DNA of 64,000 nucleotides from Nemopilema nomurai. Its lineage: Eukaryota; Cnidaria; Scyphozoa; Rhizostomeae; Rhizostomatidae. The notes under the pieces were generated by a model. The model had not been told where the DNA came from, ran no database searches, and worked only from the letters and a program-made list of their open reading frames with translations. The stretch covers positions 372,001 to 436,000 of the forward strand of contig PEDN01001362.1 of assembly GCA_003864495.1 (NCBI GenBank). The letters run 5' to 3'. Shown piece after piece: positions 25,101-36,370 of this stretch. The position numbers and the translations under genes are program-made. Numbering within the stretch: the stretch's first letter is position 1; every line of letters starts with the position of its first letter.

Positions 25101-25722
25101 TCATTAAAGATTTCTAAAACACAAGGTGCTATAATGCCAAAAACATAACATTTTGAGATAAGGAGATCTGAAAGGAAAGGAATCGGATTATTTTGGGAAA
25201 GGATACTTTCCAACAGCTACAACTTGCATGTGTCTAAGATGGTTGTCCCGCCATTCAACCAGTTCTTTTCTTTTAGGCATGAAGTGTCTTATCAATCTTG
25301 TAATAATTGGCTAAGGAAATAGGACCCTAATCAGAAACTGGTGGATACCAATTATGAACAGAAGGATGTAAGTTAGGAGGAATTTTTATGTGTAAGAAAG
25401 GACAGTTTGAGCTTGCATTTGTATGCAATTACAGCCATAAATCTCTGTACTTCACAAATTTAATTTTACTTTAATACAATCAAGAAATGCAATCATTAAT
25501 ATTTTCTACAATTTAGAGAAGCCAAACTTTAATAGTTAGCTCTAAGTTAGATTTGTTTATATGTTTGTGTGTATGATTACATGTATAATTACTGCATAGG
25601 TTGAATTCATACATATCAATGATATTAAAATTCATATTTATATACATATACATTCTGTTATTAAAATTAATAATCAAGTCCTAAACATTTTATACAATAT
25701 CAATATTTACACAATAACCATA
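22173..25722. other. intergenic region, no supported gene
   Basis: AT-rich. It includes the 3' UTR of the preceding gene and a 13-14-bp inverted repeat (about 22485-22498 with 22574-22588, core GATGCACTAG). A 75-codon frame at 23092 lacks any recognised motif. Nothing else stands out. Confidence 0.5.
22394..22399 (+). terminator. AATAAA polyadenylation signal of the 20115 claudin-like gene
   Basis: Canonical hexamer about 220 bases downstream of the stop codon at 22170-22172. Confidence 0.5.
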
Positions 25723-28700
25723 TTATATAATGATCAATTTGCTACTGACCTCCTGCTCATGATGCTCCTCTTCCACTTCATCAAATTCTGTATCTGGACC
25801 AACATTGAATTTCTCATTGTGGAAAAGAGTCTTGTCTCCATCACCCCATGGGAAAGGCTTTAGAAAAATAAAAATTTCACTAAAAACGATTAAACAATTA
25901 AAAGCCAACAACATAAAAAATTATGCTGCTTAAGATAACCATAGTTTTCAGTTTCAAGGCTTCTAGTAAAACATATTTCAAAGAAAGATCCATTACCACC
26001 CAATATGAAGGGCTTAACATTCAAAAGAGCTAAAAAGTATCATTATATCACATATTTATTAATTTATTTCTGCAATTTAAACCTACTTTAGAACTTGACT
26101 CAAACATGAGCATCAAGCTGGAGTTTCAAACTTTAAACATACCTTTTTTCTCAAGCGTATATGGTCATATGCAACAAATTCTTTAGGCTCTTCCAAGTGC
26201 TCTCCCACTGTGAGAAAATTAAAACAAAATATTTATGTAAACATCTTTTTTAATCAAGTGCCAAAACATTTAATTCACTTCCATGTCGCACTTGCAAAAA
26301 GAGTGGCAATGATAAAGACCAACACATAACCAAGACATTTGCAAGACTCTGAGAGGCAAACTTTTGAAAAGTACACCAAAGAAAGTTGAGTGTGTACTAA
26401 TAGAGCTTCATGTGACACCTTAAAGTGCTGGGAATACAAAGCTAAACTTCCTAAACCTCACTGGAAGGAATCTATTTAGTGAGGCTTTTGATTGGGGGTG
26501 AAAAGGCAATAGATAAGCAGAATTAAAATGTTAAAAGGCATGTTTCACATGCATGTCAAAATATTCTGAATGGCAATTTACTATACTCTTGCTCTACTGC
26601 AAACTAACAATGTGGCAGAATACCAAAGCAGGAGATAAAAAGTGACTGCCTTTACTGGAAAAGATGCCTAATCAAACAATACACAATTTTGAAATTTTCT
26701 GATGACACCTAAATAACAGTTACTATAGATACAGTAGACAAATCAAAGATAAAGGTGTGAAGAAAAGTTTATGGTTTTTCATAAAACATTTTTAAGTCTA
26801 CCACAGATAAATGTCAAAGACAAAAAATTGTGTCAATGTTACCTATTATGTGTTTGTAGAAGAGATATGTGCAAACAGGCACAGCAACAAAAATAGACTG
26901 GAAGGCAACAAGAAAATGAGCTTCAATCAAGACTCATGTATATATCTATTAATGTGTCTTGATTCAAAATATTAGTGCTACACACACATATATAACCTAC
27001 AAATATACAGCAGAATTGTTTTCTAATTTTAAAGTAAAAAATATCTCTGATTTTAAACCCAACCCAACTATGGAACAGTTTCTTTTATCAACAAATGCTG
27101 AAATGCATGATACAATCCAAATCTATTCTTTAATTTAAAATTTTGCTACAAAACCTGAGAAAATCTAGCCTTAAAATATAACACATGATCTTTATCATTT
27201 GATTTGCAAGCTCTGAGTGTAAGGTGATTCATTCAAATTTGGAAGCTTGAAAACTTGAAGTCAATAAAAATTTGCTAAATATTTGGGCTGTCGTTGCTGC
27301 TAGTAATTTCTGATATGCACAGAAAGTATAAAAACCTTGCTGAGAATATTAGAGCGCTTACAATCTTTTTCCAAGTTATGTATGTTTCTCCTGCATGATT
27401 CTCTACTTCCTTGAGCTGCTGTTTGAATTGTGACAGGTTTCTCTTTAGAAGTAGCTCTATGAAAAATTGAGCAGTGTGATGGAATTCAGAAGACATTCAA
27501 CAGTTTAATGAGAGACAAGGTACTTTGTTTATTTTACTCTAAAATTCCTCTAATTAATGGATAAAGATAGGTTGCAAAAAACATCTAAAGGCCATTTTGC
27601 TTGTTCATGATCACCCTCTCCATCTTCACTAGATATTTCGCCAATAGATATATCATCATCACTAACTTGACTTCTACCCAAAGGTCTTTAAAGTCTGCAT
27701 CCTGAGAAAAGAGTTGTGCCAGATGGCAATAAGGGGGATATAACACCTTTCAATAAGGGGCAACAGTGGTAGTTTTTTTTCAAATTGGTTTTCAGGGTTT
27801 CTGGCAACACAGACCAAAGTCTTTCCACTAATGTTCCCAAAGCCATTTATTCGTAAATGAAAAAGCTTCAAATATCTATTCTTTACCTTGGAGCAACAAT
27901 TTGACAAAAACCAAAGGCCACTTTATGTGAAAAGATAGTTTCTGATAAAAAACTTCAAAAAGCACTGCTTTGATAAATTCCTTTTACAAGGTTGCAATGG
28001 ACAGTAGTATAAACTGAACTTGATTATAAAAAAAATAAGGGTTTCTCTATAATTTGAATGTAAATTCGTTCAGAACATTCATTCCATTCAAACATCATGT
28101 ATTTTTTGGTCACTACTTCCTGCAATTTAAGCGTTTCAGTTTGTATTCAGTAGAATTTGGCAATAACTAGTCTCTTTGCTTCCTATAATGTGTAATAGAT
28201 ATGTACTTGTTTTGCAAAAACATTTAACATCCAGCTGAAACATGCACATATGGCATCTGTGCATGATGAATACAACACTGAACAAATTATGGCAAAAATT
28301 TAACATGGAAAATGTATTTTGGATGGGGTTATCAAAGAAAAAAATTGATTCATATTAAAATGATTATGTTTTGTCTGCCTCTGGACCAGTAAATATGGCA
28401 GAATAAAAATTGGGTTCCTTATTTTAAACATTATTCTGAAGTGAAAAGTCAAACTGGGCTAACCTTGTGAAACACAGTTCTGTTTATTATTAATGCAAAA
28501 AAATATTGCAATTTAACACTCATTCCTTATTATATTTGATGGCTGATAAAGTACGAAATAATGAGACCCATGGGTAGAAACATATTCAACTAGCAATGCA
28601 CTTTATTAGTAACTTCAAGTTAGTTAAGTTAAATTAAATGCTGACCATAGCTGACCCGCTCTTGCAGATGCCAGAGAAGATGTAAAAATAGAGTGGAGTG

Positions 28701-28882
28701 GTCGGCCAACTTCGGTCTATTGTGTAAAGCTTTTGGAGTCGGTCACAATGGAAGGATGGCCAGTTATATAAAACATAAACACTCATGTGTTAAAACTCTT
28801 TACCTGAGGTCTTGCTCTTGAATCCACCGTGAAATAATCGTTGTGAAGATACTCTAATCGGAACGAGCATTTTGCTCGCCAT
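25723..28882 (-). CDS. COX6A: cytochrome c oxidase subunit 6A, mitochondrial
   Basis: Nuclear-encoded single-span subunit of respiratory complex IV in the inner mitochondrial membrane. Five exons: 28804-28882, 27362-27456, 26843-26897, 26143-26207 and 25723-25857. All junctions have GT-AG ends and consistent phases (1, 0, 1, 0), giving 142 residues. Exon 1 encodes a basic, Ser/Arg-containing presequence (MASKMLVPIRVSSQRLF). Exon 2 holds the matrix-side helix and ends ITWKKI. Exon 3 is the membrane span (SIFVAVPVCTYLFYKHII). Exons 4-5 carry the diagnostic [20 protein letters not shown] followed by DKTLFHN. The C-terminus is acidic and longer than the mammalian form. It sits on the opposite strand inside the claudin-like cluster with no evident functional link. 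Confidence 0.93.
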
Positions 28883-30503
28883 CTTGAAACTTGCAAGTGT
28901 GCGTGGAAGAGAGGCTTGACCTCCTTTTTAGGTTGACTAACAGACATCAAATGTTACACAAACCAACAATCGTTCTTCATTACATACTCTTAACAAATTA
29001 AGCATAATTATCAGGTGTCTATGGCACCAAAACGCAAGCGAGAAACAGCCAAGCCTGCGCTAAAACAAGTTTGTGACTCCTTTTCATTTATCGGGAAATT
29101 TTTTCTCTTACCGACAACAAGGGCACCGACGCATGTTGGAAAGTGGAGGGGCCAAGCAAGATTTTTACAATCATAACAAAAGATATTTAAAAGCTCTATT
29201 GTTTTACAAAAAAAGTGCGGGGGCCATGGTCCCCCCGGCCCCCCCCCCTTCGTCGGAGGCCCTGGACAAGCGTTCATTCTGCACTTCAACTGACGACAAA
29301 GTATGAAATGTTATGGTAAACTACAAATATCGAAATAAGCGAGCCCATGCGATTTATGCGGGTGAAAGAGGATATGATCTAAAAACCATCATTTTGTTCC
29401 ATTAAACAGTTCGAAAGGAAAAAGGCAAAGAAACATAATAGATTTAGCATCATTTTAGAATTTTTGCAACTCTATGCCTTTTGATTAAAATTGTCGACTT
29501 TATACTTTGCACATTTCTGTGTTTTGTTGTTAAGCCATTCCTTGAAACATCACTATCATAAAATGGTGAATGCGTCTCCACGACTTCCTTGTTATGCAAA
29601 GGAAATTTTGAGAGTGTCTTCGAAATTACAAACAAAAATACAGCTAATAGATTCTAATATCAAGCTTAACAGAAATAAATAAACAGGGGGTTAAGAGGTT
29701 GCTACACGGTTACGAAAAATTCAATGAAATACAAGATGTCAATGAATACCTAAGAAAGCATCGTGGGCAAATTATTTGATGGAGAACAACCTAATTAAGA
29801 GAATGCATTAAGCAGATTATTGCTGTACGCCAAGAAATGGATAACGAGGTTATAAAAATCAGTGAAAGAGATGAGCATAAGATAGACTTTAAAAGATAGA
29901 AATAGATATTTCTCAATAGCCAAAAATCTGCCGACAATAGTTCCTTATATATCTATCAAAGTGGAAGGCAGACAAGTAAAGGTATGGAATGAAAAAGAAA
30001 GGTCATTTTGAAGTTTTAATAAATGACACATTTCAGAACATGCAGCTCACAATTTGACAATCACAGAATCTCTGTTGATTCGAATGCAACGCAATAGTCT
30101 TCAGTCAGTATAACAGAAGATGAGAAAAACATTTTTTAGACCTTATCATTCGAATGTCTCTTTAAAATAACGTCACTAGCTTTGTCCCTCAAAGTGCTAA
30201 TATGCAAGAATTACGTCATCATTTTAAACTACGTCATCACACGTTGCTTTAAGCCTGGTTAAAATGCATCAACTTTGTATTCAACCATTTCTACCTACAC
30301 TAACATGCAGTCTTCATCATAATAAATGTACACCGTTTGGGAATGGTCGGTAAACACCATTCCTTCTTCACCAGTAATGTATCTCAAAGTACTTGATAAA
30401 TATCTACAAATGTCTAGAAAACCGATCGGTGGTCAGATAGACCTACATCGGCAATGAAACTGTAATTCAAAACGTGAATGCCAGTTCTTTTGGCTGGTTC
30501 AAC
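28883..30503. other. intergenic region between COX6A and a claudin-like gene
   Basis: The first ~100 bases upstream of the COX6A start presumably hold its promoter. The region contains the GC-rich repeat at 29121 and otherwise AT-rich sequence without a supportable exon. Confidence 0.5.
29121..29262 (+). repeat. GC-rich dispersed repeat, copy 3
   Basis: Begins GGCACCGACGCATGTTGGAA and ends with C-runs and CTTCGTCGGAGGCCCTG. Close match to the copy at 17092 and, inverted, to the one at 15872. Confidence 0.75.
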
Positions 30504-33500
30504 TCAGACCCGCTGCGGTGGCCTGGCTCCACTTGGCTTCGAATGCTTGTCAGGAAGACAGACTTTGAAGAACATGAGACAAGTGGCCCCCAGTGTCATA
30601 CAAGAGCCGACCGTGAACAATATGAAGGAGTATCCCCGGACCAGGGTTGGTGGAGCTGTAGGCATATGGACGATAAACAAACCAAAGGCAAGGAAACTTG
30701 TTGAACCTGCAGGAAATAAACACAGTCCTTTAGAGAATTTTATGCAACGCAACTTAAGGAGCGTCAAAGAAGGACAGAAGGGACATTTAACTAAATGCAA
30801 CGTTGTCTCTTCACCCAGCGGCGATTCTAGCCTGAGGAAACGGGGAGGGAGGGGCATTACAGAAAAAGCTGGGAGAGTAGTGTAGACATAATATATTTAT
30901 AAAATAATGCCTTATTTCCTATTTATAAAAAATGCGTTACTCCCTAAATATTCATAAAATAATGGCTTCCAAAAAATCTGAAGTTGGCAATTAACGCATA
31001 TGACAGTTTAAAGGATAATTCATACCGAAAGCTACGTAAAAAGTATATGGGTTGAAACACAAACCAAGGATAAAGGGACCGACAGAAATTTAACATTTCC
31101 TCTTAAGGAACATTAAAAAGTCATTATCAGAATCAATGGAAACACGGGCCGCTCCCCCCTGAGGAAACTCTCTTTCATCCCTATGTAAATATTACCTGCT
31201 TATGTAGAATAACAATGTTGATTGTCACTTACTCATGAGAACAAGACCAGCCTGAATGAACCGATAGCACTTCCCGTCTGCACATCTGTAAACGGCCAGG
31301 GCAAACAGCAGAATGACTCCCAAAATCAAAGACATAAAGGCAAATGTCTTCTGAACGTAGAGCCAGTCCGCCCATCCCATGAAATAGCTATTATCTACGA
31401 CAAAGATAAACAGATTCAAGTTTTCCAAAGCCTTTTACAGGCAAGGGTGACGAGAATGCAAAGAGAGCTAAATCATGCAGACACGTCCATACACAGTCAG
31501 ACCCCGCAATCAACTATAAAATTGACAGGAGCCAAGAATGGAACATAATTCAGTCTAGATTGAACTAGAAACCCTCTACCTTGAGAATAAGCGAGAACAC
31601 TTAATTCACCTTGGCTAAATATTTCTTTCCAGTCTTCCCTTTCCCAAAGGAGGTTTTATCTCGACTTTTTCTAAAACATCCACCCCTTATTCTTACCCAC
31701 CAATCCATTGTTTGTAGCCCTTTACCCAAGGGTGGCTCTGAAACCTCTTGGGAAAGGTTGATTAATTGTTTATGGCTACCAAATTAGGCTCCTTATGGCC
31801 TAAAACCAGCCTGGTTGAAGTCTGAGCAATCGCCAGCTTTCGTTGAAGCATATCCATGGCTATTCCTCGGATTATTAAAACACAGCTTTCTGTGCTATGT
31901 TAATGGATTTAGTAAAACCAGGAAATGCAACGTGGGGGCCTTAGAGGTTTGGAAAACTTCATCTGGCGAGGTCAAACACATCACCTCGATTATCATACAA
32001 TCATAAATTCAACTACTTCGTTTTACAAAACATAATCTCCCTTTACAATTCCAACAAACGCCTGACAGTTGAAGAATTAACAAGTCTTTTTTGCCACAGT
32101 TATAGCCAAATCTTCGCCTTTCGTGTTTATCATATTCTTTGAAAAGCCCAAAGCCGTATGATTCCTAACGCTAAAACAGTCCGCAACCAAAAGCTCTTGG
32201 GATTACTTCATGACCTGGAAACGAATCGGTCCTAAAATTGACTGTTATTAACTGTTATGGACTATTCTCAGATAGCACTGAAGTTATCTGATGGATGAGG
32301 TGCAGCTTTCTACGAGTGATGATTATAGTTAAATAGCTGCAAGAGGGTGTTTGATCGGCTCAATAAGAACTTGAGGTAATACGGAGGGGGTCCTTTTCGT
32401 TGTAGTCTGGGTGCATTAAAGGTACACTATGAGTAGAAAGCTCTTTCTTGCTCTCTTTAGACATTTTTGTTATTTATTTTTCTTCTATCTCCCCCATCTT
32501 TGTATGGTCTTTAGCCATTCGTGCCATTCTTCATTTTTATCTCCCCATCTTTCGTGTCATCTTTAGCCATTCGTGTTATTATTACGGAGCTGCCAATGCC
32601 GTTCTCAGGAAACTTGTCCCGGTGCACATGAAAAATGACAGAAGTCCTTTTGCATTCTTGTCACTCATACAGTAAGAAATTTTTCTTTTAAAAACGTCAC
32701 ACAAAGTTTAGATCTCGGCCTTGTTTGTGCAGCCACAACCCTCCCCCCGTGCTACCAGTGCTCGGTAAGTTCGCTTTGGCTACCAAACCATGGTAACAAG
32801 GCCAGATATAATGGACTGGCAGTAGCACGATAACGGGGGATTATTGGTCAACAAAACTCTGCATGTTACTTTTTCGATGGAAGAGCAGGGCACAATAATA
32901 TTAAAACAGTTTGGTAAACAAGAGCAAGTGGCCTCTTGACTCTTGCTAGTGAAACTAGGTTTATACTGTTCGACCTTGGGCATGGTTTTGGGACGTTCCA
33001 TTTCAACTAAGTGCTCGTTCAGCCTAGGAAGCTTGCATCAGCTTTCTAAACCTGGGCTTTCTGAAGTAAATGAGAGGAAATCAAAGTTGATCAGGATATC
33101 AGATCTGCAAAGAGCAATACTTTTCTTTTTCAGTTGTCGCAATTACAGATTGATTTAGTCTCAATCATTTATCCGCATTCTAGTGAATGTGGGGATGACT
33201 TTGGGCATTCGATTTAAATTTGTGAATTTTGTATCTACAGACTTTATCAGAAAATGTCAACATCGGTATTAGGTTATTTGGATTTGTAGAAATTATAAAA
33301 GAATATCAGTTGCCCTCTTTCGATTGGGCCAGAGTCTCAGTATATTCCCATCATAAAATGAACAGTGTTGAACCGCTTGGCAATTAAATTCAACATCTGT
33401 GAAAACTCAACAAAAGCTACCATTTAGGTCTTGAACGTAGCTTTGGATTAACAGGTGATTCAAACGCGGGTGGGTTGTCACATTCAGAAATGATATCAAA

Positions 33501-34410
33501 CAATTATTGAATGTTGTTTAAAAAATCAATGCGTCATATGGTAAGCAATTGGTTTGTTTGAGTGCAAACATTTGTGGCCCTTGTTGGACTAATAGGACGT
33601 TTAAGATTGAGAAAGCCATCTAAATAAACATTGCTAGTGTTGTCTATGGATCGGTACGTCATTCAGACAGAGTAGGGCAAACATTGTTTTACAAGGAAAT
33701 CATCGAGCCCATTGACCACACCATGCAAGAAGAATCTCACACGAAGGCCTGTGGTTTTTTGAGCATAGAAAAAATGGACACGCGAATACGTGCGCTGAAT
33801 TGATTATAACTTGGATGTATACACATATTAGTCTTTGAAATATCTTCCTTATATGTTTGATCAGACAATGAACTTTTCAACAGTTGTTGAAGATATTATG
33901 GTTTCGACGGTTAGAAGTACTGATAAAATCATATGGCACGTTCGTCGTATTTTTCCATAAACAAAGATCGAAGATACTGCCCTTCAAGATCAAAGTGTCC
34001 GTAAAATGGCTCAAACATATCATTCAAACAAATCCAAAGTGGATGAAATCACCTTGCATGACTAAATTTGTCAGGCTACTGAGAGAATATGAAAACATTT
34101 TGGTGGTCTGAGGGGGGACGTTTTATTATTGCATAGGATAGGACCTGCCTTGATTGTAATGGCTGGCAAACTAATGACAACGATGACCGAGTATATACAT
34201 ACCTGTGTTCTTTTGGCTGCTTAGAGACAAGCATGTCGCCTCTCCCTTCTCGTTGTAGGTACACGTCTTCCACAGACCTACGCTGCTTTGGACGACCTTC
34301 TCCGCGTCTTGATTCTGAATCCAGTAGTTCGTGCTGACGCCAACAATCATGAAGATCGTCGCAAGTCCTATGAAAAGGACGCTCACCAACTCAAGCTTGG
34401 TAAAGGCCAT
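30504..34410 (-). CDS. claudin-like four-membrane-span protein
   Basis: Exons 34203-34410, 31233-31394 and 30504-30706, both introns phase 1, give 190 residues. Exon 1 starts MAFTKLELVSVLFIGLATIF (segment 1). It carries Trp30 and the loop signature SVGLW at 43-47 with Cys50 and Cys60. Exon 2 (162 nt, longest in the cluster) includes an insertion YFMGWADWLYVQKTF before segment 2. Exon 3 encodes segments 3 and 4 with RGYSFILFTVGSCM. It ends in a basic, proline-containing tail (KPSGARPPQRV), unlike its neighbours. Plus-strand open frames at 30474-30885 are shadows of exon 3. The family assignment is strong; the specific role is unknown. Confidence 0.87.
32475..32585. repeat. imperfect tandem duplication in a claudin-like intron
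   Basis: Two adjacent copies of a roughly 55-60-bp pyrimidine-rich unit sharing CCCCATCTTT, TCTTTAGCCATTCGTG and a following TT-rich segment. Within intron 1 of the 30504-34410 gene. Confidence 0.5.
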
Positions 34411-34806
34411 CTTGCTTCCATAAACGCCAAGATCTGTTTGCCTTGTCTTTTGTAGAGGCTCTTTGTTTAATTGTCTCGTAGAACAGGCTTAACCACACGG
34501 CCCGACCACAAATACTTTTGGCTTTATGGGGCTGAAATCAGGCAGAAATCCGAATATACACAATTTCCCTACACCCTCGCTCGGAATTGCTTCTTTATCC
34601 CGAAGCGAAATCGTTTCATTGAATGGAAATCCTAACTATTAAACTTTCATGAGCTTCTTATCATCAGAACTATAACATCTAAGTACCTGCCAGTATGCTA
34701 GCCACAGGGGAAGGAAGACTCAGAATGCAAAAAGATGCTGTCGATCCCTTTCTTTCTGACTTTCGATCCTGATAACCAAACAAGAGGTAGTTAAACTGGA
34801 TTCAAC

Positions 34807-35176
34807 TACACGCTTTTTTATAAGGAACCTATCTCAAGGCCTAGTTTCAAAAGTTTCTCATTCGTAGACCTCAAATCATCATATTTTAGTACCAAAAGTT
34901 CCTTAAAAGTTCCTTATGTTCTCATTTTCGGTGCTTTGACTACAATAAGCCTTAACACTCAATAAAGAGAGGGACGAGACAGCATATGCGGAAACTACTC
35001 AATGAAGCACTTGACACACGAATAGCAAACAATCTATGCGAGTATTGGCTGCAAATTAATGTAACCGGTTTTTAGTTCTTGATGCTTGCATTTATAAAAA
35101 TATTTCAAATCGAAGGGTTCCTTAGGGATTTCGTTTTTAGTAGTATAAGTTCTTTCCTTATATAAAAAAATGTTTA
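34807..35176 (+). mobile_element. TACACG-ended inverted-repeat element, copy 3
   Basis: Same orientation as the copy at 11304. The left end TACACGCTTTTTTATAAGGA is intact. The right end is shortened and mutated (TATAAAAAAATGTTTA), so this copy looks older or rearranged. Confidence 0.75.
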
Positions 35177-36100
35177 TTCAATGAACAGTCTTATGATAGA
35201 TCTCACTAAGGTACCTCTTGCAAAAATATAAATTTCATATGATATGGTTAGGTGACGTGAAAAATTTACTAACAACAACAAAATCATTTAGACAATATAA
35301 CAAAAAGTTATAAAAAATTACTAAGCAAAGTGCCACTTACAGCATTCAGTTGTAATCTCGCAACTTCCTGGACACATCAGCTTCATACATGCCTGTTATA
35401 GAATTGCAAGTTCAGCAACATGCATCATTAGTACCAAGTAATCGATGTTTGCACAGATCCAGGTTCGAGGTGGTACATCAGAAAGCCGGAGCTTTTCTAA
35501 AAATGGGGTAGAAGCAAGCTGGCGGAAGTTGATAGAAAGGAAAACTGATAAGAAAAAAACATACTTAAAAATTTGGACAGTTCGAAGTGCATCACCACCA
35601 AGCCAGATTATTGAGTGATATACTTCTGCCTTTGGCGAGGTGGAAGGTATGTAATTATAGGAGTTCAGATTTAAATTCAGTGCAAATCAAAAATGGTATT
35701 CACCTGAGCATCTTTGAAGTCAAAAATGTAATTTGATTATTTCATATTTTGCGAATAATACGTTCGTGTCGGAAGAAAATGAAGTTGGTATGCCCTACCA
35801 ATATATTGCTCCCCAAAATTAAATTGGTATGCTTGTTATTGAAATATGTGCCACAAACAATTTCATACAGCCTAGCAAAGCATATGCTTGGATACAACAC
35901 AGCACAACGCAGTATAATATGATACAGTACTAGTAATACGCAGTGCACCCGCAGCAAGAGGCAGGAAAACGCAACGCAACACTGCCGAATTAACGCAAGG
36001 AAAACATAGCGTGATGCAGTGCAATGCGATACCACAAACTAGGTCCAGAAACCAGAGAATGTTAGCCTGTGTCATATTTGAGAAAAGTATATTAGTGATC

Positions 36101-36106
36101 TTTATT
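36101..36106 (-). terminator. possible polyadenylation signal of the 36371 claudin-like gene
   Basis: TTTATT on the plus strand gives AATAAA on the minus strand about 265 bases after the stop. No closer hexamer was noticed. Confidence 0.35.
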
Positions 36107-36370
36107 ATAAGCAATGAAAGTGTGTTATTTTTGAGTTGGTAATAATGAAGGCTTGAATGTATACAAATTGCAGCAGCGGGCATGTTATGACTTTTTCTGG
36201 CCTCTGCAGAAATACATCGCAAGAAAACGCAAGAGAAAACATCACTAATTCGAATCTAAATGCATAATACTGCCCGGTAAAGACATCGTAAGGAGAATTA
36301 AGATAAGAAAACAATTTCAACAAAGTACTAAACAATAAATATTTTGAATCAGTTCTTCTAATTACAAGGC

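Larger units (their letters stand above)
34411..36370. other. intergenic region between two minus-strand claudin-like genes
   Basis: Contains the third TACACG-ended element (34807-35176), presumed promoter sequence of the 34410 gene, and a stretch near 35885-36035 rich in ACGCAA/CAGTGC-like words. No exon supported. Confidence 0.5.

Noticed and set aside
30474..30885. Plus-strand frames of 76 and 135 codons
   Set aside because: Antisense shadow of exon 3 of the minus-strand claudin-like gene, which has clear family motifs and splice sites.
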